Source: JANJTB01 sp032027125
Lineage (GTDB): Bacteria > Bacteroidota > Ignavibacteria > Kapaibacteriales > UBA2268
Reading direction: 5' to 3'
Assembly (NCBI GenBank): GCA_032027125.1
Contig: JAVSMQ010000001.1
Location: 862,422-926,421, forward strand
DNA: 64,000 bases
This document shows positions 52,398 through 60,340 of this stretch, one piece after another. Under the pieces are notes generated by a model, which saw only the letters and a program-made list of their open reading frames with translations, did no database searches and was not told the origin of the DNA. The position numbers and the translations under genes are program-made. Each line of letters opens with the position of its first letter. Within the stretch, counting starts at the first letter, position 1.

Positions 52398-53434
52398 TTT
52401 CTTCCCCCTACAAATTTAACCATTGAATTGTAAACTCTGTTCTTTCTGTCTGATATGAAGAATTCAATTGTTAGAAACATTAAAGCAATTGATAGAAAGA
52501 ATTGGAACTTATCATCGAAGTCAGTAAACTTTTTGGTACCGTATTCATCCTTTTCCATGGTTGAAATTTTGTCAATCAAATCAGAGAGATTAACATCGGC
52601 AACATCTGCAAATACAAATTCACCTTTCCCAACCGAAGCAATCTGCTGCAAGGTTTTGGAGTCCAATTTAGTCATTATCACATTACCTTGATTATCTTTT
52701 CTATAACCTGACATATTTCCGTTTTCATACACGGGAATCGGTCCCCCGCCGCTGCTTCCCATACCGATAGTATGAATAATTATACCTTTATCGCTTGCTT
52801 TTTGAGCGGCACCGATAGCATCATCTTCATGATTTTCACCATCTGTAATAACAATCAATGCTTTGCTTTTTGTTTCATCTTTGGTAAATGTTTCCATTGC
52901 AAGTTCAATTGCCGAACCGATTGCCGTACCCTGTGTACTGACTAATTCAGGACTTAGAGTTGAAGTCATTAATCTTGCTGCAGAGTAATCAGTTGTAAGT
53001 GGAAGCTGAAGATATGATTTTCCGGCAAATACTACCATACCGATTCTGTCATCCTCAAGTTTATCAATTAAACGCATAATTGCCTGTTTAGACCTTTCTA
53101 ACCTGCTTGGCTTAATATCTTCCGACAGCATGCTATTGGACACATCTACTGCAATTATTACTTCAACACCCATTCTTTTGACTTCTTCAAGTTTTGTACC
53201 GATTTGAGGTCTTGCCAGAACGATGATGAGAAAACTATATGCAAATAACAGGAAAATGAATTTTAACAGTGGTTTAAAACCGGTTGTGTCAGGTATTAAT
53301 GATTTTACAAGAACCCGATTGCCTATCTGGTCAAGACGTTTTCTTCTCCATCGTCTGTAACCGTAATAAATGAGTATCAGCAAAGGAATTCCCACTAAGC
53401 CGTATAAATATTCAATATATTGAAACTTCAACAT
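52394..53434 (-). CDS. batB: BatA/BatB-like von Willebrand factor A membrane protein
   Basis: The 346-aa protein has two N-terminal TM segments (about residues 8-25 and 60-78), then a VWA domain with an intact MIDAS (IAVDVSNSMLSEDIKPSRL, Asp-x-Ser-x-Ser; later VITDGENHEDD) and a C-terminal TM helix. In Bacteroidota the Bat operon often has two VWA genes, BatA and BatB; only one is present here, so A/B assignment is arbitrary. It is first in the operon batB-C-D-E. Confidence 0.88.
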   Translation of the reverse strand: MLKFQYIEYLYGLVGIPLLILIYYGYRRWRRKRLDQIGNRVLVKSLIPDTTGFKPLLKFIFLLFAYSFLIIVLARPQIGTKLEEVKRMGVEVIIAVDVSNSMLSEDIKPSRLERSKQAIMRLIDKLEDDRIGMVVFAGKSYLQLPLTTDYSAARLMTSTLSPELVSTQGTAIGSAIELAMETFTKDETKSKALIVITDGENHEDDAIGAAQKASDKGIIIHTIGMGSSGGGPIPVYENGNMSGYRKDNQGNVIMTKLDSKTLQQIASVGKGEFVFADVADVNLSDLIDKISTMEKDEYGTKKFTDFDDKFQFFLSIALMFLTIEFFISDRKNRVYNSMVKFVGGRK

Positions 53435-53653
53435 CTAACGATATTTCTTAATTTTACTTTTAAAAATATATTCAGACGAAAATTTTTTTTTCAAAGTGTA
53501 AATTGATGATATGAAATAATTTCGGTTTAGCATGATTGAGAATATCTTTTATCTCTTATTTCAACTAAATACAATTAATGCAGACAGTTTAACGTATCTT
53601 AAAAATTAAATGTTGTAAACTGACGGGTTTATATGTTTTGTTAAGCGGTAATT

Positions 53654-54589
53654 ATGAAAATCATAAATACAAAGGAAGATATTTTTGAATTATTAAAGCC
53701 TGACGGCGGAAAGTACTGCGTTAAGGATTTATCGGAAGCTTATGGTTTCTGCAAGAAAATTACTGAAAATCATTATGAAAATTTTCCGGTCGGTTCGCTT
53801 CTGATACCCAAAAATCAACGTAAGTATTTTTTTTCTGTTTATACATTCTCAAGACTTGCAGATGATATTGCTGACGAACTGACTGACGAATCACCCCAAT
53901 CAAGAATTGAAGCTCTTAACAAACTGGAAGAAATTATTAAAATTGATTATGATATAAGTCAAAACAAATTTAATCCTTTAGTATTGGCGTTACAGGATAC
54001 AATTAAACAAAAAAAACTGCCTTATGAGCCTTTTGAGAAATTAATCAAAGCATTCATAATGGATTCTCAGTTCAATCAGCCTGTCACGATTGAAGATAAT
54101 ATAAATTACTGCCGATACTCTGCAAATCCTGTCGGCGAAATTGTTCTCCGGATTTTCGACAATTACAATTCTGAAACTGCTCCTTTTTCAGATGCAGTCT
54201 GCACAGGTTTGCAATTAGTTAATTTTTGGCAGGATATTTCTGTTGACCGAATTAAAGGGAGAATTTACCTGCCGCTCCAACAATTGAAAAAATATAAACT
54301 TGATGAAATTTCACTTTTTGACTATACACAAAATAACAATTTAGATGCTTGTTTAAAAGAAAGTTATGAATATACAGAAAATTTATTTATTTTTGGTGTC
54401 GGCTTAATTAAGTTAATTGAAAATAAAAGATTAAAGTTTGAATTGGCATTAACATTAGAGAGCGGATTGAGGATTTTGGAAAAGGTCAGAATGACAGGTA
54501 CTGAGATTATCAGAACAAGACCTGAACTGACTAAGAAAGATTTATTGATTATATTGAAAAGAACTTTAACCAAACACCGATTTTTTTGA
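53654..54589 (+). CDS. hpnC: Squalene synthase HpnC-like
   Basis: The 311-aa squalene/phytoene-synthase family protein has the HpnC N-terminus (DLSEAYGFCKKITENHYENFPVGSLLIPK), first Asp-rich motif FSRLADDIADE (about residues 75-85) and second motif LVNFWQDISVDRIKGRIYLP. HpnC converts presqualene diphosphate to hydroxysqualene. It is followed after one base by hpnD, so it is an operon; hpnE is at 34538. Confidence 0.9.
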   Translation: MKIINTKEDIFELLKPDGGKYCVKDLSEAYGFCKKITENHYENFPVGSLLIPKNQRKYFFSVYTFSRLADDIADELTDESPQSRIEALNKLEEIIKIDYDISQNKFNPLVLALQDTIKQKKLPYEPFEKLIKAFIMDSQFNQPVTIEDNINYCRYSANPVGEIVLRIFDNYNSETAPFSDAVCTGLQLVNFWQDISVDRIKGRIYLPLQQLKKYKLDEISLFDYTQNNNLDACLKESYEYTENLFIFGVGLIKLIENKRLKFELALTLESGLRILEKVRMTGTEIIRTRPELTKKDLLIILKRTLTKHRFF

Positions 54590-54590
54590 A

Positions 54591-55493
54591 ATGGAAGTAC
54601 TGACACAGGAAAAATTGGCAAATTACGAGAAAGTTGAACCGCCTCAGACTGAGAAATCCAACTTTCACTACTCATTTTCGCTTCTGCCAAAGGAAGAGAG
54701 AATTGCCATGCATACTGTTTATGCCTTTTGCAGTTATATTGATGATATAGTGGATAACTCACCAAATCTCAATAAAAAATCCATTTTAAAAAAATTAGAC
54801 CGTCTCGCCTGGTGGGAAAATGAAATCGAGAATATTTATGCCGGAACAGTAAAATCTACTGTCATGATGCCTTTTGTGGGTATAATTAACAGATTTGAAA
54901 TCCCCAAACAGTATTTTCTAACCCTGATTGATGGTGTCAGACGCGACCTTATACAATACAGATATCAGACATTTGATGAACTTAAGGAATACTGCTACAG
55001 CGTTGCCAGTGTTGTCGGATTAATCAGTGTTGATATTTTCGGTCATAAATATGAAGAAACAAAAAATTATGCCATAAATCTCGGTTATGCGCTTCAGCTT
55101 ACAAATATAATCCGTGATGTGAAATTTGATAAGGATAGAGGATATATTTATCTGCCTCTTGATGAGCTTGAAAAATTTAATTATTCCGAAGCCGATTTAA
55201 TGGGTGAAGTCTATAATGACAATTTCATAGATTTAATGAGCTTTCAGGCTGACAGGGCAAGAGAATATTATCATAAAGCACGGATGAATCTAAAACCGGA
55301 CGAAAAAACGACAATTGTCGCAGCAGAAATAATGGATTCAATTTACTTCAGACTTCTCGAGAAAATCGAGCTGCAGGATTTCAACATTTTCCAACCCCAT
55401 AAAATAAGGGTTTCCAATACGCATAAATTAATGACGACGCTAAAACATTGGCTGTCGGTAAATATGTTTATCAGAAGATTTAAAAAACATTAA
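54591..55493 (+). CDS. hpnD: Presqualene diphosphate synthase HpnD
   Basis: The 300-aa protein has SNFHYSFSLLPKEERIAMHTVYAFCSYIDDIVD (first Asp-rich motif about residues 47-54), GVRRDLIQYRYQTFDELKEYCYSVASVVG and the second motif LTNIIRDVKFDKDRGYIYLP. HpnD joins two farnesyl diphosphates to presqualene diphosphate. Part of the HpnCDE squalene route toward hopanoids; a squalene-hopene cyclase is not in the window. Confidence 0.93.
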   Translation: MEVLTQEKLANYEKVEPPQTEKSNFHYSFSLLPKEERIAMHTVYAFCSYIDDIVDNSPNLNKKSILKKLDRLAWWENEIENIYAGTVKSTVMMPFVGIINRFEIPKQYFLTLIDGVRRDLIQYRYQTFDELKEYCYSVASVVGLISVDIFGHKYEETKNYAINLGYALQLTNIIRDVKFDKDRGYIYLPLDELEKFNYSEADLMGEVYNDNFIDLMSFQADRAREYYHKARMNLKPDEKTTIVAAEIMDSIYFRLLEKIELQDFNIFQPHKIRVSNTHKLMTTLKHWLSVNMFIRRFKKH

Positions 55494-55525
55494 ACATTTA
55501 AATTCGTGTATATATAAATATTTCG

Positions 55526-55533
55526 TAATTTTG
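55526..55533 (+). promoter_or_regulatory. Possible -7 element (TAATTTTG) upstream of the nuoE-like gene
   Basis: TAATTTTG fits TAnnTTTG and lies 41 bp before the ATG at 55574, in an 80-bp gap after hpnD. This suggests the nuoE-like gene has its own promoter. No clear -33 box. Confidence 0.3.
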
Positions 55534-55573
55534 TATTTTATTTTTATTACGTAATTAAATTTCGAGTATTAAG

Positions 55574-56053
55574 ATGCAAATAGAGTTTTCAACTGATGAA
55601 TTATTAGAAGTTCAGAAACATATATCCAAGTATCCTGAAAAGAAAGCGGCATTAATGCCCTTACTTTGGATGGCACAAAACAAATGGGGATGGCTTTCTA
55701 TAGAGGTAATGACATATATTGGCGGATTACTGGATTTGCCATTGTCTCATGTTGAAGGCGTGGCATCATTTTATACTATGTATTTTAAAAAACCAATGGG
55801 AAAATATCACGTTCAGGTATGCACAAATGTTTCCTGTATGCTGCGTAACGGCGATGAATTATACAGCCATGTATCCGCGAGGCTTGGAATCGGACACAAT
55901 GAATGTACTGAAGACGGAATTTTTTCACTTGAGGAAGTCGAATGTATGGGTGCATGCGGCGGAGCCCCTATGGTTGCAGTAAATGAAGACTTTTATGAAA
56001 ATGTTGACATACAAAAAGTTGACAATTTATTAAATTCTTTTAAATTATTGTGA
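55574..56053 (+). CDS. nuoE: NuoE-like 2Fe-2S subunit (lone complex I-type NuoE)
   Basis: The 159-aa protein has the thioredoxin-like 2Fe-2S fold: PEKKAALMPLLWMAQNKWGWLS and VEGVASFYTMYFKKPMGKYHVQVCTNVSC (first Cys pair C-x4-C), then VECMGACGGAPMVAVN (C-x3-C). It resembles the complex I subunit more than the hydrogenase HydC at 29510. nuoF/G are not adjacent, so its partner (complex I, formate dehydrogenase or another NuoF-type flavoprotein) is unknown. Confidence 0.88.
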   Translation: MQIEFSTDELLEVQKHISKYPEKKAALMPLLWMAQNKWGWLSIEVMTYIGGLLDLPLSHVEGVASFYTMYFKKPMGKYHVQVCTNVSCMLRNGDELYSHVSARLGIGHNECTEDGIFSLEEVECMGACGGAPMVAVNEDFYENVDIQKVDNLLNSFKLL

Positions 56054-56114
56054 CTTTTTTGATGTTCATGTGTTATTATAGTAAGAAGAGTTGTAAATTT
56101 AAAAATAGTTTTTG

Positions 56115-56999
56115 ATGAGTCCTAAAGTAGCAAATAGTATGTTTTCAAAGATTTTTCTGATTTTTGTCGGAATTATCTACTTTTTGAATTATGTTTACAG
56201 TAATGTATTACCCGATTTACTTTCATTATCACCACAATTAGTAATCCGTGAACTGAGTTTATGGAAACTTATAACTTTTCCTTTTTCACCGGGCGGAATT
56301 GAATCGGTCGTACTTTTTGCGTTCGTTTTTTACTTTATCTCTTCAAAGCTCGAATTTTATATAGAAGGACTGCGTTATCCTCTCTGGTTATTTCTTCTTA
56401 CTCTGCTGCAGGGCTGCATACTGACTTTAGTTTTTATTAATTCTAACGTAATCGTAGCCGGAATGGACGGCATTTCATTTTATGTTCTGGTAGTTTATGC
56501 TCTGCTTCGTTCAAAAGACAAGATTAATTTTCTCAATTTCCCTCCAATGCCGATACTTGCGTTCTCAATGCTGCTGGGTTTTGTATGGTTCGGATTGAAA
56601 TTAGTTAATTTTTCGACAACAGGAAACGATAGTGTATTTTTATCTGCTCTCGGGTCTTCACTTTTCGGTGTTACAGCCGGATTGATACACTACCTACAAA
56701 TTAGACTTTCAGGATTAAATTCTACACGTTCCTCAAAATCAGATATTGATTCGGATATGAGATTACCTTCACCAGAGGAAATGAGTGTTGCACACTCATC
56801 CAATACACGTCTCCGAAAGTTTTATCAATCCGGTAAGCCTGATTACCTCGACGAAGAGCCTTATCTGCTTTCTGATGATATGAGTGAAAATGAAGATAAA
56901 TTAAATGAGATTTTAGACAAAATTTCTGTGAGCGGAAAAGACTCACTAAGCCCCTTCGAAAGAAGATTTCTGAATGAATATTCAAAACGGCTGGAATAA
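56115..56999 (+). CDS. Rhomboid-family intramembrane protease-like protein with C-terminal tail
   Basis: The protein is about 294 aa with six TM helices in the first 200 residues, LWKLITFPFSPGGIESVVLF (rhomboid L1/TM2 region), a possible catalytic Ser121 in GMDGISFYV (GxSx) and His192 in AGLIHYLQ. The soluble C-terminal tail ends ILDKISVSGKDSLSPFERRF, a short motif seen at the end of many Bacteroidota rhomboids (DUF6576-like). The GxSG glycine after Ser is Phe, so activity is plausible but unproven. ATG 56115 is used rather than the TTG before it. Confidence 0.75.
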   Translation: MSPKVANSMFSKIFLIFVGIIYFLNYVYSNVLPDLLSLSPQLVIRELSLWKLITFPFSPGGIESVVLFAFVFYFISSKLEFYIEGLRYPLWLFLLTLLQGCILTLVFINSNVIVAGMDGISFYVLVVYALLRSKDKINFLNFPPMPILAFSMLLGFVWFGLKLVNFSTTGNDSVFLSALGSSLFGVTAGLIHYLQIRLSGLNSTRSSKSDIDSDMRLPSPEEMSVAHSSNTRLRKFYQSGKPDYLDEEPYLLSDDMSENEDKLNEILDKISVSGKDSLSPFERRFLNEYSKRLE

Positions 57000-57043
57000 A
57001 GAGTAACAGTTTAATCCCTGTTTCTTTTCCCGACATTTTTTAC

Positions 57044-57658
57044 TTACTGTATTTTATCAATATAGTATCTCACCATTGGTCTGTTTTTAGACGTATTGTC
57101 CACGATTTCAAATCCGGCACGTTCAAAAGATTTATACAAACCTATCCATGCAAATGCATCGGGAAGTTTTTCCTGTGTAGGAATTGCAGGATAGGCTTCA
57201 ATAATTTTTATACCATTTGATTCGGCATATTTTATAACGCCTTTTAACATCGCAACGGAAACACCGAGACGCCTGAATTTTTTATCAATAAAAAAGCATG
57301 GAATTGACCAAACCGAATTATTGTCAATTCTTTTATGAACACGTGAATTTTCAAGTTTTATAAAATCCTCGCGAGGGGCAAAAGCACACCAGGATATCGG
57401 TTGACTATCGTAGAAACCAATAATTCCTGCCGGTTTATTTTCCCAAACAATTTCTTTCATAGCCTGTTTATTTCTATCTTCCGACTTCCCTTCATCAAAC
57501 TCGGATTTTTTTAGTCTGTAATACATGCACCAGCAGTTTCCGCAAGCACCCTTATCGCCGAAAAGCTGAACAAATTGCTCCCAATTATTTTTCGATAAAG
57601 GTTCAAAAGTCATAAGCCTCAAAAACTCTGTGTCGTGAATGATATTTTCTTTTTTCAT
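57044..57658 (-). CDS. GNAT-family N-acetyltransferase
   Basis: The protein is about 204 aa with a Cys-rich N-terminal patch (FGDKGACGNCWCMYYRLKKS) and a GNAT core: PAGIIGFYDSQPISWCAFAPRE (beta4), WSIPCFFIDKKFRRLGVSVAMLKGVIKYAESNG (acetyl-CoA loop, R-R-L-G-V-S), and IGLYKSFERAGFEIV. This CGNCWCMYYR-containing subfamily is common and uncharacterised. ATG 57658 (MKKENIIHD) is taken; the TTG 90 bp upstream adds unlikely sequence. Substrate unknown. Confidence 0.85.
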   Translation of the reverse strand: MKKENIIHDTEFLRLMTFEPLSKNNWEQFVQLFGDKGACGNCWCMYYRLKKSEFDEGKSEDRNKQAMKEIVWENKPAGIIGFYDSQPISWCAFAPREDFIKLENSRVHKRIDNNSVWSIPCFFIDKKFRRLGVSVAMLKGVIKYAESNGIKIIEAYPAIPTQEKLPDAFAWIGLYKSFERAGFEIVDNTSKNRPMVRYYIDKIQ

Positions 57659-57899
57659 GGATTTATTTATTTGATTGTTCAATATGATGTATAAAAAAAG
57701 TCGGTTTATTTTTCTCTTTAGAAGCCGCTCCAAACAATTGTTTATCAATTACAAAAATATAAAATTTCGTAATAATTTTATCAATTATTTTTGTTCACTG
57801 AAAATTATTACTTATTTTAGTTTATTGAATTTCGGGCAATAAATACAATTTAATAAATTTTCTTATTTATATTTTAAAACTTATGAAAATGGTGAAATA

Positions 57900-58514
57900 A
57901 TGAATTATTTAAGAATCTTTTTAATCCTGTTTCTATTTTCTTTAGTATCCGGTTGTGAAGATGAACCTATTAAACAGTCGCTTAATAAATCCCTGCTTAT
58001 ACCTTTAAAAATCGGTAATGAGTGGACTTACATTGACTCATCAGTAAATGCAGAGGGTACACATGCTTTTGTTGAAACAAAAACTTATGTGATTATCAAA
58101 GACAGTATTTGGAACGAAGAAAAAATGTTTATGTTTAATCGTACCGATTTTCTGGATATTAATTTATACGGATATTTTTTAAACAGAGCAGACGGAACTT
58201 ATTTATTTGATTCAAGTAATATTGCAAATGAGCCGCAAATGTTCATTAAATTTCCTGTTTACAAAAACAATGGTTTTAAAGGATATACCGATTTTCTGAT
58301 TGTGTCAAATATTGATACTTCATATACTACACCAGCCGGATTGTTTAATTGTATAATGTATGAAAGTATCAAGTCGGATAAAAATAATTCTTATTATATA
58401 CATTATTTCTCTCCGGGTATCGGTCATATTGCTTCCGAATATTACTATAAAAACATCGGTGAGGATTATTATTTAGTCAGAACTGTTATATTAACTTCAT
58501 ATAAATTTAAGTAA
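57900..58514 (+). CDS. Putative lipoprotein of unknown function
   Basis: The 204-aa protein has a lipobox signal (LRIFLILFLFSLVSGCEDEP, Cys19). The mature part is beta-rich, with LIPLKIGNEWTYIDSS and YTTPAGLFNCIMYESIKSD...YYIHYFSPGIGHIASEYY, a pattern recurring in Bacteroidota/Ignavibacteria lipoproteins. No functional motif. A strong terminator follows. Confidence 0.7.
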   Translation: MNYLRIFLILFLFSLVSGCEDEPIKQSLNKSLLIPLKIGNEWTYIDSSVNAEGTHAFVETKTYVIIKDSIWNEEKMFMFNRTDFLDINLYGYFLNRADGTYLFDSSNIANEPQMFIKFPVYKNNGFKGYTDFLIVSNIDTSYTTPAGLFNCIMYESIKSDKNNSYYIHYFSPGIGHIASEYYYKNIGEDYYLVRTVILTSYKFK

Positions 58515-58974
58515 ATATTGACAAATAAATACAATATTGTTTGATTGTATCAAACAATATTGTATTTTTGTATCAAACAGTTTTCTTTTTGATTTAAAAT
58601 TCAGTAAGGATAACTCTAAAATCTATTTGGATTATATAAAATCTTACTTTATATATTAACCTGGGATTAAGCCTACTTAAATTACTTTAATCAATTAAAT
58701 CACAAAAATCAGCTAAATCAAGGGTTCAGATAGTTTTGACAAACTTAAGATTTGGAAAACAAATGGCACTATTCTTGACTATTTAGTCGAATAAAGTAAA
58801 ATCAAAATAACGGTAAAAACAGCTCAAAACGCACCATATTTGGATTCAGATGATTTTTGATATGAATTATATTTTTTGAAAGTGTACAAAAAAATTAACA
58901 GGTGATTGAAAGTGTAAATAAATTTGTACATAATCCTAAAATTAATTTATAAAGTATTTGGATAAATGTTGTTC
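58515..58974. other. Intergenic region between the lipoprotein gene and the IS element
   Basis: Contains the terminator at 58531-58563, a half copy of the GGTTCAGA hairpin family at about 58719-58735 and two direct TGAAAGTGTA motifs (about 58877 and 58906). No ORF above background. Confidence 0.55.
58531..58563 (+). terminator. Rho-independent terminator after the lipoprotein gene
   Basis: ACAATATTGTTTGA (58531-58544) pairs perfectly with TCAAACAATATTGT (58550-58563) around TTGTA and is followed by ATTTTTGT. Confidence 0.85.
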
Positions 58975-60328
58975 TATATATAGGGGGTCTCTATAAATTA
59001 ACATTATGATATTAAAGCGGTTATGCTTATTTTTGTATAGAATTATTTAACAATTTCGCAAAAATTAAAATGAATAAACAGAAATACAAATCAAGTGGAA
59101 AAAAAGGTCTATTTGATGACCAATTTAACAAAATTCGTTTATCAGAAATAGGCAATCCTTTAGAAACTATTAGTAGAGTAGTTGATTTTGAGATGTTTCG
59201 TTCAACATTAGAAAAATATTTGCTAAATACTAATAAAAAGAATAATGCCGGAGCAAAACCCTTTGATTTAATATTGATGTTTAAAATACTTATCTTACAG
59301 CGATATTACGGACTTGGTGACAAACAGGTAGAGTATCAAATAATAGACCGAACAAGTTTTAAGCAATTTTTAGGATTAGAGAGCGGTGATAAAGTGCCTG
59401 ATGAAAAGACGGTATGGGCATTTAGAGAAAATATTACTAAGTCCGGTTTGGTTGACATTTTGTTTACTGAGTTTATGAATCATTTAGAAAGTCTTGGTTT
59501 AATATTCAATGAAGGTCAATTGATAGATGCAAGTTTCACGGTAGCACCACGACAGCGCAACACCCGTGATGAAAATACCAAAATTAAAGCAGGTGAAGGT
59601 GATGAATTATGGAACGACAATCCACATAAGAAACGTCAAAAGGATATTGATGCACGGTGGACAGAGAAGAATGGAGAAAAGTTTTTCGGTTATAAAAATC
59701 ATGCAAAGGTGGATAAAAAGAGTAAATTTATCAAAGGCTATAAAGTAACGGATGCTTCAGTACATGATTCACAAGCATTGGACGATTTGCTTGATGAAAG
59801 TGATTCAGGTCAGGATTTACACGCTGATAGTGCCTACACAGGAGAGAAACAGGAACGAATAATTGCAAAGCATAAAATGAACAATCAGGTAATTGAAAAA
59901 GGCTATAGAAATAAACCATTAACCGAAGAACAAAAATCCAATAATCGTCAAAAATCCAAAGTCAGGTCAAGAGTAGAGCATGTATTTGGTTTTATGGAGC
60001 AGAGTATGAATGGCTTATTTGTAAGATGTGTAGGTATAAAACGAGCGACAGGAATCATCGGATTGATGAATTTAACATATAACTTATTCAGATTTGAGCA
60101 AGTTCTCAGATTAGCATAAAAAAGGTGATAAAATGTAAAAAATTAAATGAATTAAAGCGTAATATTGCAAATATTTTTGAATACTTCTTCAAATAATTTG
60201 AAAATATTTGGGAAATTATAAATATAATCGTTGTTTAACAATTGATTATAAGAGGATATTTTTATGGGGTTCAGAATATCCTACCCCCAAAATTAAATAA
60301 TTGAATTTTTAGAACCCACCTATATATA
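58975..60328 (+). mobile_element. IS5-family insertion sequence
   Basis: The element is bounded by imperfect inverted repeats: left 58975-58999 (TATATATAGGGGGTCTCTAT...) and right 60304-60328 (reverse complement TATATATAGGTGGGTTCTAA...), matching at 21 of 25 positions. The outer TATATATA on both sides may instead be an 8-bp or shorter target duplication, as it is self-complementary. One transposase gene is inside. The right end lies only 12 bp before the ATG of the T9SS gene at 60341. Confidence 0.7.
59070..60119 (+). CDS. IS5-family DDE transposase
   Basis: The 349-aa protein has an N-terminal DUF772-type domain (PFDLILMFKILILQRYYGLGDKQVEYQI), then the DDE core: Asp in QLIDASFTVAPRQRNTRDEN, Asp in DLHADSAYTGEK and Glu in KVRSRVEHVFGFMEQ, the Y-(2)-R-(3)-E-type block of IS5/IS1182-like enzymes. 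It appears intact with no frameshift, so the element may be active. Confidence 0.92.
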   Translation: MNKQKYKSSGKKGLFDDQFNKIRLSEIGNPLETISRVVDFEMFRSTLEKYLLNTNKKNNAGAKPFDLILMFKILILQRYYGLGDKQVEYQIIDRTSFKQFLGLESGDKVPDEKTVWAFRENITKSGLVDILFTEFMNHLESLGLIFNEGQLIDASFTVAPRQRNTRDENTKIKAGEGDELWNDNPHKKRQKDIDARWTEKNGEKFFGYKNHAKVDKKSKFIKGYKVTDASVHDSQALDDLLDESDSGQDLHADSAYTGEKQERIIAKHKMNNQVIEKGYRNKPLTEEQKSNNRQKSKVRSRVEHVFGFMEQSMNGLFVRCVGIKRATGIIGLMNLTYNLFRFEQVLRLA

Positions 60329-60340
60329 AAGGTTTGTATT

